From the NCBI GenBank assembly GCA_963170155.1, contig CAUJGP010000012.1, positions 1-64,000 of the forward strand: a DNA stretch of 64,000 nucleotides, read 5' to 3'. Position numbers and translations under genes: made by a program. Under the pieces are notes generated by a model, which was not told where the DNA came from, searched no databases, and saw only the letters and a list, made by a program, of their open reading frames with translations. The stretch comes from Bdellovibrionota bacterium (GTDB lineage: Bacteria; Bdellovibrionota; Bdellovibrionia; Bdellovibrionales; Bdellovibrionaceae). Shown here in pieces: positions 52,126-60,378 of this stretch (positions are counted from its first letter, which is position 1; each line of letters begins with the position of its first letter).

Positions 52126-52643
52126 CACTGCACCTCACTCCTCGTCTCTTGACTCAAATAACCATACTTGATGATTTGATCACAAATTTCTCGAGCGGCA
52201 CCCAAGCCACCGGATTGGGTTGTTACATAATCAACAATGGCTTTAACCTCTTTCACAGCCTCTGGAACCGTGGCCGAAAACCCAACACTCTGCAAAAGCG
52301 GTACATCATAAATATCGTCTCCAACATAAGCCATTTCATGTGTTGAAATCTGGGATTGTTCTTGAAGTTTTCGAAAGGCCGGAATCTTATCTAAAAATCC
52401 CTCATAAAAATAATGGATTCCAAGGGTTTTGACTCTTTCTCGAATATCTTTTGATTGCGATCCTGTAATCACAGCTGTTTTATAACCCCGTTTATGAAGT
52501 TCTTTAATTCCCACGCCATCACGAATTGAAAAAAATCGCTTCCATTCACCATCAGAATCTAAAAAAATCCGCGTGTCTGTTAACACGCCGTCAACATCCA
52601 GAATCAGTAATTTGATTTTTTTTAATTTTTCAATGTGATCCAT
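52125..52643 (-). CDS. kdsC: KDO-8-phosphate phosphatase, KdsC type
   Basis: A 172-residue HAD phosphatase: nucleophile motif LILDVDGVLTDT, then FSIRDGVGIKELHKRGYK, TGSQSKDIRERV and the AYVGDDIYDVPLLQSVG loop; GGLGAAREICD near the end is the KdsC C-terminal signature. KdsC makes KDO for the LPS core. It is the first gene of the operon and ends with TGATG shared with the first barrel gene, an unusual link between LPS synthesis and motility-type genes. Its own upstream partner (kdsA/kdsD) is not in the window. Confidence 0.92.
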   Translation of the reverse strand: MDHIEKLKKIKLLILDVDGVLTDTRIFLDSDGEWKRFFSIRDGVGIKELHKRGYKTAVITGSQSKDIRERVKTLGIHYFYEGFLDKIPAFRKLQEQSQISTHEMAYVGDDIYDVPLLQSVGFSATVPEAVKEVKAIVDYVTTQSGGLGAAREICDQIIKYGYLSQETRSEVQ

Positions 52644-52929
52644 CTATCAGTCATTCTATCGAAAGTCCTAGTGATGACAACTTCGGGACGTTTATCAGGC
52701 TCTGAACTCGACTAAGGGCTCGTATTTTCTAGACTTTAGATTAATTCTATCAAACCATCGAGCTCCACAGATCTATCGCTACAGCATCTCCAATGGGATA
52801 AGCCAAACTGCGCTAATCCTACTCATATCTAAAATTTTAATTGCCTCATGCTAAGAAAAAGTGCAAACAACACTCACAATTCGAAAAAGTCATTAAACTT
52901 AAAAACAACCCAATACAGAGGAGGGATTT

Positions 52930-53361
52930 ATGTTGAATCTTCTAAAAAGTGTCCTGTTAGCTTCTATGACAATGGCCTTTGTTTCATCAGCTCAAGCTGG
53001 AATTGATGAGCTCGATCAGGATCCAGTGAACCAAACTATTCAAGGAACTGTGGTCTTAAGAGTTGATCAAAGAACGGGTGAAATGGCCATGTTACAAACA
53101 GAGGCTCTGACTGATACAGAAGCAGAAGCTCAATCCTTGATTCATAACCACTTTGAAAATGTTCCCCAAGATAAAATCAAATCTGAATTGGATCGTGAAT
53201 CAGGAGCTTCAAGTTGGTACTGGTACTACCCTGGCTATAACAGTGGATACGGATACAACCGCTACTACTATAACTACGGAAACTGTTATTCTCCTTGGTA
53301 CTCTTACTACTATGGCAATTACTCCTACTACTACTATAATAGATACAGTCCTTACTTCTGA
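52930..53361 (+). CDS. Secreted Tyr/Gly-tail protein
   Basis: A 143-residue exported protein: signal peptide about 1-23 (VLLASMTMAFVSSAQA), a polar middle (ELDQDPVNQTIQGTVV, RTGEMAMLQTEALTDTE), and a C-terminal third dominated by Tyr, Gly, Asn and Ser (GYGYNRYYYNYG, YYYGNYSYYYYNRYSP). GAGGAGG is 6 bases before ATG. Tyr-rich tails of this sort occur in adhesive or structural proteins; no family recognised. A strong terminator follows (53374-53408), showing it is a single, probably well-expressed gene. Confidence 0.8.
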   Translation: MLNLLKSVLLASMTMAFVSSAQAGIDELDQDPVNQTIQGTVVLRVDQRTGEMAMLQTEALTDTEAEAQSLIHNHFENVPQDKIKSELDRESGASSWYWYYPGYNSGYGYNRYYYNYGNCYSPWYSYYYGNYSYYYYNRYSPYF

Positions 53362-53373
53362 TCACACAGGATC

Positions 53374-53408
53374 AAAGGAGCTTCTTAAAAAAGGAAGCTC
53401 CTTTTTTT
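53374..53408 (+). terminator. Strong rho-independent terminator
   Basis: Arms AAAGGAGCTTC (53374-53384) and GAAGCTCCTTT (53394-53404) pair perfectly over 11 bases across a 9-base loop, followed by a run of T to 53408. Ends the Tyr-rich gene. Confidence 0.9.
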
Positions 53409-53555
53409 ATTCTTTTTTTTCATGATTCATTATGAAGAATAAAGAAAATAACTACCTTTTTATACGCTCTAAAATCAAAATTCCATCTTGAATGGGTTGT
53501 TTTGTAAGCCATGATTCTAGTAAGCTCATAAAAATTGAAATGAGGAGTCGTCTTG

Positions 53556-55145
53556 ATGAAAAATTTTCAAAGTATTTTGTTTGTATTAGGCCTTATCTTT
53601 ACCCCTCATTGGTCTTTCAGTCTTTCCATTGAAAACTTAGACGAAATCGAAAACGCCCTCAACGTTCACTCTTGGAATGTTCGCCCACTCAAACAACGAG
53701 TTAAGATTGCCGTTCTTGATAAAGCCTTTTACGGTTATCAATCTGAATTTGGCCGAAGCCTTCCCTCTGATACTCAATATTTTACAGGGCCCGTCAATGT
53801 ACCACCAGAATTAAAAAGTCAGCATGGACTCGTCATGGCTCAGCTTGTAACAGCCATTACCGGCGACCCTGAATTATATCTTTATAATACTTACGGATAC
53901 TCAAATCTTAAATTCGCAATTGAAGATCTCATTCAAAAAGATATCGACTTGGTTCTCTACTCTGAAGTTTGGGAGTTTGGTGGCAATCGAGATGGACAAG
54001 GCTTCATCAATGCACTTGTCGATAAGGCTTTAGATCAAGGAATCACTTGGGTCAATGCCGCGGGAAACTTTGAACAGACTTCCTATATCACTAAGATCAA
54101 AACTCTTTCAGAAGACTGGGTTCAGCTTCCCAATCAAAACAACGCCCTTCAAATCGAGTGTAAGACTTCACAAAGAAATCAAAAATGTCCCATCAGAGTC
54201 GTTTTGAGTTGGAATGACTTTAAGAATGATCCCACCCAAGGCACAGATAAAGATTTAGATTTAGCTCTTGTTGATGATTTTATGAATATTCTAGCAACCA
54301 GTAGTCAAAAACAAACTCAAGATTCCAACAATAATCAACCCGGTTACTCTCTCTATCCAAGAGAGACAATCGCCTTAGAAGTATCTTCCGGTATCTATTA
54401 CTTAAGGGTTAAAAATCGATCTCATAATTTTCATCCCAGCAGAGACGAATTAATGATTTCAATTGATGGAGAAGGTCTCTCTATGCCCAGTCATAGCCGT
54501 GGACAATCTGTGTTAAATCCTGCGGATAATCCTCGAGTTATTACTGTCGGCGCTTTAGACTCCGATCGTTCCTCCTACAACACGGCAATGAACAAGCCCA
54601 ATGTTCTCACGATGTCTTCAGTGAAAACAGGAGATCAAGGGGAGTTCCGTGGAAGCTCCAATGCCGCCGCATTTGTTGCGGGAGCTTTAGGCCTTGCCAA
54701 GTCTAGAGCCCCTAATACCAACTTTAAAAAAATCATGCAAAACTCCACCCTTTCAGGATGGCATCATAACGAACGAGGCTTATCACTACAGTGGTTGGGG
54801 TTTTCCTCCCCTGATCGCCGATGCTTCAACGTTTATCCAAATACCAACAGTTTCCCTCAACATATCATTGATGTTGTTAATGTCGGGGGGTTGATCGTTC
54901 AAACAACGGCGGGGTTGCGGGTCATGACTCCCTTTGACCCTATTAATCTAACTAGAAACTTGAATCGCTATCAACCCAATGATCTCATCCTTACAGCTCC
55001 TGACGGCTACCGCATTTCACCTCGCAATAACCCTCAAATTCCTCCCAACTGGGTTGAAGTTTTTCAAACTCCTATGGAAATGGGCCTTTGTCAGCGTCCA
55101 CCACAATCCCAAGGAGCTATTTTTAGACTCTATCACTTTATGTAG
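53556..55145 (+). CDS. Subtilisin-like (S8) exported serine protease
   Basis: About 529 residues. ATG 53556 has GAGGAG 8 bases upstream. Signal peptide (QSILFVLGLIFTPHWSFS), then a subtilase core: D55 (IAVLDKAFYGY), H90 (SQHGLVMAQL), oxyanion NAAGN, and S368 (GSSNAAAFVAG). The last box lacks the usual Pro and the His (SNAAAFV versus the family's SMAAPHV). About 150 residues of beta-rich sequence are inserted between the N and S boxes. It ends in a beta-like C-terminal region of 140 residues. The catalytic trio is present, so it is probably active. The hairpin repeat at 55164 follows. Confidence 0.87.
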   Translation: MKNFQSILFVLGLIFTPHWSFSLSIENLDEIENALNVHSWNVRPLKQRVKIAVLDKAFYGYQSEFGRSLPSDTQYFTGPVNVPPELKSQHGLVMAQLVTAITGDPELYLYNTYGYSNLKFAIEDLIQKDIDLVLYSEVWEFGGNRDGQGFINALVDKALDQGITWVNAAGNFEQTSYITKIKTLSEDWVQLPNQNNALQIECKTSQRNQKCPIRVVLSWNDFKNDPTQGTDKDLDLALVDDFMNILATSSQKQTQDSNNNQPGYSLYPRETIALEVSSGIYYLRVKNRSHNFHPSRDELMISIDGEGLSMPSHSRGQSVLNPADNPRVITVGALDSDRSSYNTAMNKPNVLTMSSVKTGDQGEFRGSSNAAAFVAGALGLAKSRAPNTNFKKIMQNSTLSGWHHNERGLSLQWLGFSSPDRRCFNVYPNTNSFPQHIIDVVNVGGLIVQTTAGLRVMTPFDPINLTRNLNRYQPNDLILTAPDGYRISPRNNPQIPPNWVEVFQTPMEMGLCQRPPQSQGAIFRLYHFM

Positions 55146-55163
55146 TATTTGTTGATGAATGGG

Positions 55164-55194
55164 TGTCGCAAAATTAAAAATTTTATTCGCGGCA
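55164..55194. repeat. Hairpin, copy 2 of the dispersed element
   Basis: TGTCGCAAAATTAAAAATTT (start) continues to GCGGCA; it is 28 of 31 identical to 10280-10310. Arms TGTCGC and GCGGCA pair with one G-U wobble, so the RNA hairpin is kept. Located 18 bases after the subtilase stop. Confidence 0.75.
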
Positions 55195-55320
55195 CTTGCA
55201 AGTCATTAATGAAGTCGTGTCTCAATTTGACAATACAAAACCCGAGGAATACCCTTAAAGGGTGAGTTCATTCTTAAATTCAAATTATTTATTAACAATA
55301 CTCTAAAAGGGATCACCACC

Positions 55321-56481
55321 ATGAAACTCTCTTCACCCTATTTTATCTTATTTGCAGTCCTTTTCTTTTCTCAAATTACTTTTAGTTGGGATGAAGATTG
55401 TTTTAAAAATACATATGCAGAAGCACAAAATAACTTTAAGACATTATCCAATGAGTTCGCCACCATGAACCCTCAATATAAAGTCGGCGCAGAAACAATT
55501 GCCGGAGCCACCATTGATTACCTGTACTTAATGAATAAATCTGAGGCCCCACTCATCTTAATTCAATCCGGAATGCACGGTGTAGAAGGCCATGTTGGGA
55601 GTGCCGTCCAATGCTTTCTCTTGCGCTCGCTGAAACGCTCTCCAGTTCATGATGTTAATTTTATCTTCATCCATGGCATTAATGCCCATGGTTTTGAACA
55701 TAACCGACGCGTCAATCACAATAATGTGGATCTCAATCGAAATTTTTTTGAAGATGCGAGTGGTTATCAAACCACCAATGAGGGTTATTCAAAGCTGGAA
55801 CACTTTTTAAACCCTAAAGAGCCTACAAAAATTCATTGGTTGTCAAAGCCTCAATTTTTAGGAAGCACTCTCATCCAACTCATTCAATCCTCTAAAGATG
55901 CAATAAAACGGGCTCTTCTTAAAGGACAATACCAATACCCCAAAGGAATTTCCTTTGGAGGAACACAATTGGAGCCACAAAACCAAGTTCTCCTGCAATT
56001 ATGGACGCGCTTTGGCTCTTTACATGAAAAGCTTCTACTGATTGATCTACACACGGGGTATGGAGAACGGGGACGCCTGCACCTAATGTCTCATTCTTCC
56101 CATGCCGAAGACGCTGAACGACTACAAAAATTATTTACTCCCACCTCCGTTGATTTTGGCGACCACAAAGATTTCTACCAAACAACAGGCGATGGTGTGG
56201 CTGCTTTCGTCAAAAAATTTCGTGCTAAAAATGCCAATGGAGTGGCCTTTGAATATGGAACATTGAACTCTCAAAACCTCATGGGATCCCTCGACTCGCT
56301 TTATCGCTTGATCATCGAAAACCAAGGCTTTCAATTCGGATTTGCAGATGAAAGCTCTGAAAAAAAGACTCGAAATCTATTTATAGAAATGTTTTATCCC
56401 AGTGATCCTGTATGGAGACAAAGTGTTCTTCAGCAAACCCAAGTTGAATTTGAGAAAGTCTTAAAGAGAATCAATCAGTAA
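55321..56481 (+). CDS. DUF2817 / M14-like zinc peptidase, exported
   Basis: A 386-residue exported protein: signal peptide (FILFAVLFFSQITFSW), then a carboxypeptidase-like fold with GMHGVEGHVGS (H-x-x-E zinc site), HNRRVNHNNVDLNRNF, and DLHTGYGERG, the third zinc His. These are the motifs of DUF2817 in the M14 family, whose members trim peptides or peptidoglycan stems. GAFEYGTLN... near the end (VAFEYGTL) holds the general-base Glu. Substrate unknown. A hairpin terminator follows (56536-56569). Confidence 0.85.
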   Translation: MKLSSPYFILFAVLFFSQITFSWDEDCFKNTYAEAQNNFKTLSNEFATMNPQYKVGAETIAGATIDYLYLMNKSEAPLILIQSGMHGVEGHVGSAVQCFLLRSLKRSPVHDVNFIFIHGINAHGFEHNRRVNHNNVDLNRNFFEDASGYQTTNEGYSKLEHFLNPKEPTKIHWLSKPQFLGSTLIQLIQSSKDAIKRALLKGQYQYPKGISFGGTQLEPQNQVLLQLWTRFGSLHEKLLLIDLHTGYGERGRLHLMSHSSHAEDAERLQKLFTPTSVDFGDHKDFYQTTGDGVAAFVKKFRAKNANGVAFEYGTLNSQNLMGSLDSLYRLIIENQGFQFGFADESSEKKTRNLFIEMFYPSDPVWRQSVLQQTQVEFEKVLKRINQ

Positions 56482-56535
56482 TCCCATTATTGAATCAATT
56501 TTGAGACAAAAAATTTTGATTTTATTCAAAATATT

Positions 56536-56575
56536 TTTTTCAGTTGTTAAAAAGTTTAACACTGAAAAACCTTTT
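56536..56575 (+). terminator. Terminator after the M14-like gene
   Basis: TTTTTCAG and TGTTAAA (56536-56551) pair with TTTAACA and CTGAAAAA (56555-56569), one bulged T, 3-base loop; CCTTTTT follows. Confidence 0.7.
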
Positions 56576-56759
56576 TAAAATTAAAGTGTTATAAGACAGT
56601 TTTCATTTTTGTTGATTTAATAAACTTTGTTTGTATATTTTTATTGTTTTATTTCAAGCAGTTAGGTCCGGCTCTGATATTGCATCTCTAATAAGAAGGC
56701 GAGTCTACTGAATAAAAGAGGATTTCTTTTTGCAGTAGCCTGATAGGATGGGGTGCAAG

Positions 56760-57563
56760 ATGGTTCGTTTCATAAAATGCATAGGAATAGGTTTAATCCT
56801 CATCACCATAGCCGCTTGCAATAACGGCCGATACAGCAGCTCCGATGCCTCAAGCCTCAGTAAACTTGGAATGAACCTTCAACTACAATCAACCGATACG
56901 ATGGGAGCGAATTACCACTTCAATGGCACAGAGGGAACATACGATATTATTATTACCACCACGAATCCCTCCTTGAACTCCTACCCAGCTTACACATCAT
57001 TAGAACTCGCGACTATCCAAGGAACATTGAAAACCTACAACAAACTTAACGTAAAACCCTTTCATGGAATTTTCGTACCTGGAGGAGAATCCCAATCTGC
57101 ACAAATCTTACCGAATGTGATTCTCCCTTTGGGTCCTCATTTATGTTCTATTTTAGCATTAAACGTAGAGATGCTCAGCGGTCATTCTGTTTTTATTGAA
57201 TTTCAAAATAAAATCGCCATGAATCAAATTATCGCTGTTGGAGCAATTCCTCACCAAAGCAATATCAATCCTTGTGATGGAGTGAGTCCTCTCTCTGAAA
57301 CAAATAACGACGATGACTCTTCACAAGGTAATACCGCGACGGTTTCCTTTAGTCGAGATATTGCCCCTGTTCTTGCCAACCATTGCACCCGATGTCATAC
57401 CGAATTTTATAGCTACCAAGGTGTACGCTCGACTGTTTGGGCCAAAGATGTCAGTAAGAGCGGGTTATACCGCGCTCTGAATGGTGAAATGTCCCGCTAT
57501 GCGCCTGCAGGATTATCTGAAGTTGTTAAAACCTGGATCAATGAAGGAGCCCTTAACAACTAA
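56760..57563 (+). CDS. Lipoprotein with C-terminal c-haem motif
   Basis: About 267 residues. ATG 56760 has GGGGTG upstream (another ATG lies at 56748). Lipobox ITIAAC, then a beta-rich domain (about 40-190: EGTYDIIITTTNPS, PAYTSLELATIQGTLKTY split) of unknown family, and a C-terminal segment FSRDIAPVLANHCTRCH, a CxxCH c-haem site as in large multi-domain cytochromes, followed by GVRSTVWAKDV and EVVKTWINEGA. The haem could carry electrons at the outer membrane, or act as a sensor; no methionine ligand is obvious. No neighbour gives context. Confidence 0.8.
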   Translation: MVRFIKCIGIGLILITIAACNNGRYSSSDASSLSKLGMNLQLQSTDTMGANYHFNGTEGTYDIIITTTNPSLNSYPAYTSLELATIQGTLKTYNKLNVKPFHGIFVPGGESQSAQILPNVILPLGPHLCSILALNVEMLSGHSVFIEFQNKIAMNQIIAVGAIPHQSNINPCDGVSPLSETNNDDDSSQGNTATVSFSRDIAPVLANHCTRCHTEFYSYQGVRSTVWAKDVSKSGLYRALNGEMSRYAPAGLSEVVKTWINEGALNN

Positions 57564-57587
57564 ACTCCCACCACTGAAATAGGCCTT

Positions 57588-57962
57588 TTAATTGCCACGG
57601 CAGAGGCTCTTAATTTCAGCCAACCGTGTGATGCGTTCTCGACGTTCGATAAACGAAGAACCCCTTCCTTCCACTGAAATTGAACGTGAATTAAGTTTTT
57701 GAATAATAGGAAGAGTGGAGTCGCAAAATTCCTTTTTTGAAATCACCTGAGAGCAATATTTCGCTTCATTCAAAAAAATTTGCGCATGATGCAAATCAGC
57801 CTGCACAACAATACCGTCCTGATAAAACTTCGCTACCGCATCATACATTTCTTGGGCAAGACCTACAACTTGACGATCGTCTTTGTCACACTTCAAGAGT
57901 GCTTGCGCCTGCATACCAACAAACACGAGTAAACAACTTAAGATTAAATTTAACTTTGCCAT
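57588..57962 (-). CDS. Small exported protein, unknown
   Basis: A 124-residue exported protein; ATG 57962 follows AAGGAG by 6 bases. Signal peptide (LILSCLLVFVGMQAQA), then a helical chain with five Cys in the mature part (LLKCDKDD, AKYCSQV, EFCDST, LCRGN). Helical, charged, no family recognised. Its N-terminal ribosome site and signal peptide support a real gene. It converges with the haem lipoprotein gene (24 bases). Confidence 0.7.
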   Translation of the reverse strand: MAKLNLILSCLLVFVGMQAQALLKCDKDDRQVVGLAQEMYDAVAKFYQDGIVVQADLHHAQIFLNEAKYCSQVISKKEFCDSTLPIIQKLNSRSISVEGRGSSFIERRERITRLAEIKSLCRGN

Positions 57963-58123
57963 AGGCTTCTCCTTCATTATAAAATAAATGAGATTTTGAT
58001 CTCACTTTGGAAATAGTTGTAACCAACCGTATATTTTAAAATGAAACTAAAATCAACCATAACCATTTTTTAAATGAAAGATCTGAAAAAAGAAATATTG
58101 AAATAATAACCGAAAGGAAACTT

Positions 58124-58489
58124 ATGAGTCACTATGTCGATGGATTTGTAATCGCGATCCCAAAAAAAAATTTAAAAGCCTATAAAAAGATGGCTCAACT
58201 GGCTTGCAAGATTTGGAAAGAATATGGGGCTCTCAATTATTATGAGTGCGTTGGAGATGATATCAACGTCCCTTGGGGAGTCTCCTTTCCTAAAAGATAC
58301 AAACTAAAACCCAGTGAAACAATCATCTTCGCATTCATTGTTTATAAATCAAAAGCAGATCGCAATAAAATCAATAAAAAAATCATGAAAGACCCTCGCA
58401 TGCAGATGGATGAATCTAAAATGCCGTTTGATATGAAACAATTCTCCTCCGGTGGTTTTAAAACTTTGGTTTCCTCAGCTAAAAAATAA
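58124..58489 (+). CDS. DUF1428 family protein
   Basis: A 121-residue protein: MSHYVDGFVIAIPKKNLKAY, LNYYECVGDDINVPWG and the closing PFDMKQFSSGGFKTLVS match DUF1428, a small ferredoxin-fold family (EthD/ABM-like) of unknown role. GAAAGGAAAC is before the ATG. A perfect 11-base inverted repeat lies just after its stop (58495-58540) before the AlkD-type gene. Confidence 0.9.
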   Translation: MSHYVDGFVIAIPKKNLKAYKKMAQLACKIWKEYGALNYYECVGDDINVPWGVSFPKRYKLKPSETIIFAFIVYKSKADRNKINKKIMKDPRMQMDESKMPFDMKQFSSGGFKTLVSSAKK

Positions 58490-58494
58490 TTTTT

Positions 58495-58540
58495 TTGAAT
58501 TGAAGCTCGCAAAAAAATTTCGATGAGAACTTCAATTCAA
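58495..58540. terminator. Inverted repeat between DUF1428 and AlkD-type genes
   Basis: TTGAATTGAAG (58495-58505) pairs perfectly with CTTCAATTCAA (58530-58540). The 24-base loop is long and no T-run follows, so the role is uncertain. Confidence 0.45.
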
Positions 58541-58553
58541 GATCTAATTCATC

Positions 58554-59324
58554 ATGAGCAATACCAAACTCGACCTTAACCTTAGTGAAGTAGAAAAAGC
58601 CATGCGAGAACTGTCCTCCGTTCACAAGCCTGAAAAATGGCTGGCAAGAAATTATGTCGGCGGAGGACTTTCTCAACGGGATTTTTTAGACGTCAAAATT
58701 CCACATGTGCGTAAGCGCTTTACTCAAGGATTTTCATTTTCTCAGAACTCTCCACACGATCAATGGGTCATTTGGAATTATATTTGGATGCAGTCCAACA
58801 CCTTTGAAACCATGCTTCTATCTTCTTATTGGGTCTCACAGCGTCCTCTGCAAGAACTTATCTCATACGCTCCGATGATTTTTCGTTGGGCAAATAGAGT
58901 GGATAATTGGGCTCATTCGGATGAAATGAGCGGACATTATTCAAAAATTCTTGAATCCAATCATAAACAATTTTTTCCCACCTTTGAAAAATGGTCTCGT
59001 TCGAAAAATCCCTGGTTACGTCGCCAATCTTTAGTTGGCCTTTTATTTTACTCAAGAATGAGAAAAAAAACTCTTCCCTTCTCTACCCTAAAAAAATCAA
59101 TTGACCGCCAAATGAACGACAAACACTTTTATGTGCAAAAGGGAGTGGGTTGGGCTTTACGTGAATGTTGGAATGTTTATCCACAAGAGACCGAAATGTA
59201 CCTTCAACTCAACGCTCATCGCGTCCCTCCCGCGGGCTGGACAGCCGCGACGGAGAAACTCTCACCAAAAACAAAAGCCAAACTCACATCCCTCCGTAAA
59301 GCCTTGCGAGCCCAAAAAAAATAA
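58554..59324 (+). CDS. AlkD-type DNA alkylation repair protein
   Basis: A 256-residue HEAT-like helical protein. VDNWAHSDEMSG (the glycosylase D-x-W region), NPWLRRQSLVGLLFY and HFYVQKGVGWALRECW are the family signatures. AlkD removes alkylated bases (3-methyl-A, 7-methyl-G) by scanning the backbone. It lies 64 bases after DUF1428 in the same direction, possibly one transcript. Start ATG 58554; the ribosome site is weak. Confidence 0.85.
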   Translation: MSNTKLDLNLSEVEKAMRELSSVHKPEKWLARNYVGGGLSQRDFLDVKIPHVRKRFTQGFSFSQNSPHDQWVIWNYIWMQSNTFETMLLSSYWVSQRPLQELISYAPMIFRWANRVDNWAHSDEMSGHYSKILESNHKQFFPTFEKWSRSKNPWLRRQSLVGLLFYSRMRKKTLPFSTLKKSIDRQMNDKHFYVQKGVGWALRECWNVYPQETEMYLQLNAHRVPPAGWTAATEKLSPKTKAKLTSLRKALRAQKK

Positions 59325-59515
59325 ACCTATGGAGTCTTTATAATGGCATCTTTTTTGCTAAAATAGACTTTGAGGAGAAGAGTAAAATCCCTTCCTTAAA
59401 AGAACGAATCATAGGCCTATTAAGAGCTCCTTTTTTTGAAACTTGATTGTAAAAAAGTGATTTCTTAGAGCCTTTTAAAAGATCTTGAATCTGAATGAAA
59501 TAAACGGGTTAATAA

Positions 59516-60361
59516 ATGAAACTAGTCTATAAAATAATACCGTCATTTCTTTTATTTATTATAACTCATAATTTATTATTCGCTTTTGAAAAAAAATCGA
59601 GTGGGGGATTGAATAATTTTTCTCCTCATCTTTCAACTCCAAGCCGTACTGTCGGCCCAGGAAAATGGACTTTTCAGCCCACGGCGGGCTATGCGGTGAC
59701 CTCGACAGGTTCTCTCTTCTTAAACAACCTCAGTTACGGTATTAACCATCGATACGAAATTGGCACCGTTCCCCTTTTACTGATTTCTCCTCCTTCTGGA
59801 GTTAAAATTTACCCTTTAACCCTTAAAGTCAGCCTCCATGAAAGTAAAGACTTTGATTTTGGGTTCACATTAACTTACATAAAGTATGATTTTTCTTCAC
59901 AATTTCTAGAAACCTCTGGTGCCGCTCCCCTCTCTTTAGAAAGAGGATCAAATTCACTCATCTCGACGGCGACATCCACGGCTGATAAAAGTTACAGAAT
60001 AAATGCAACGTTCCAGGTTCCACAAATTAATTTTATTTGGCGAATGAATTTGAAAAATCAAATGGGATTCAATTACGCTTATAAATTCTCTACTTTTAAA
60101 GTTGATTTTGAAAAAACTGACCCGAAAGAGCTCAATGTTGGAAACGATCTTTTCATTGATTTTCTTCATAGCCCTGGAAACCAATTTCATTATGGCTTAG
60201 GTTATTCACACACTCATGATATTTTCTCAAAACCTAAAGACGGAGTGGGCGTTTCAATGACTCTCAGCAGACGTGGAAAATTCCTATCCGCCCCACGGAT
60301 TGGAGTTCACCACTACAACAATGGCGAAAGTTTATTTTTAATTTCCAGCAGCTTTTACTAG
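59516..60361 (+). CDS. Exported outer-membrane barrel-like protein
   Basis: A 281-residue exported protein: signal peptide (IIPSFLLFIITHNLLFA), a Gly/Ser/Pro linker (SSGGLNNFSPHLSTPSR), then strand pairs (KWTFQPTAGYAVTS, YGINHRYEIGTVPL, FDFGFTLTYIKYDF, GFNYAYKFSTFKV, FHYGLGYSHTHD) ending LFLISSSFY, a barrel-type terminal aromatic. No family recognised. Converges with the hldC-type gene. Confidence 0.75.
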   Translation: MKLVYKIIPSFLLFIITHNLLFAFEKKSSGGLNNFSPHLSTPSRTVGPGKWTFQPTAGYAVTSTGSLFLNNLSYGINHRYEIGTVPLLLISPPSGVKIYPLTLKVSLHESKDFDFGFTLTYIKYDFSSQFLETSGAAPLSLERGSNSLISTATSTADKSYRINATFQVPQINFIWRMNLKNQMGFNYAYKFSTFKVDFEKTDPKELNVGNDLFIDFLHSPGNQFHYGLGYSHTHDIFSKPKDGVGVSMTLSRRGKFLSAPRIGVHHYNNGESLFLISSSFY

Positions 60362-60378
60362 TGAATTTGAAAAGGCCA

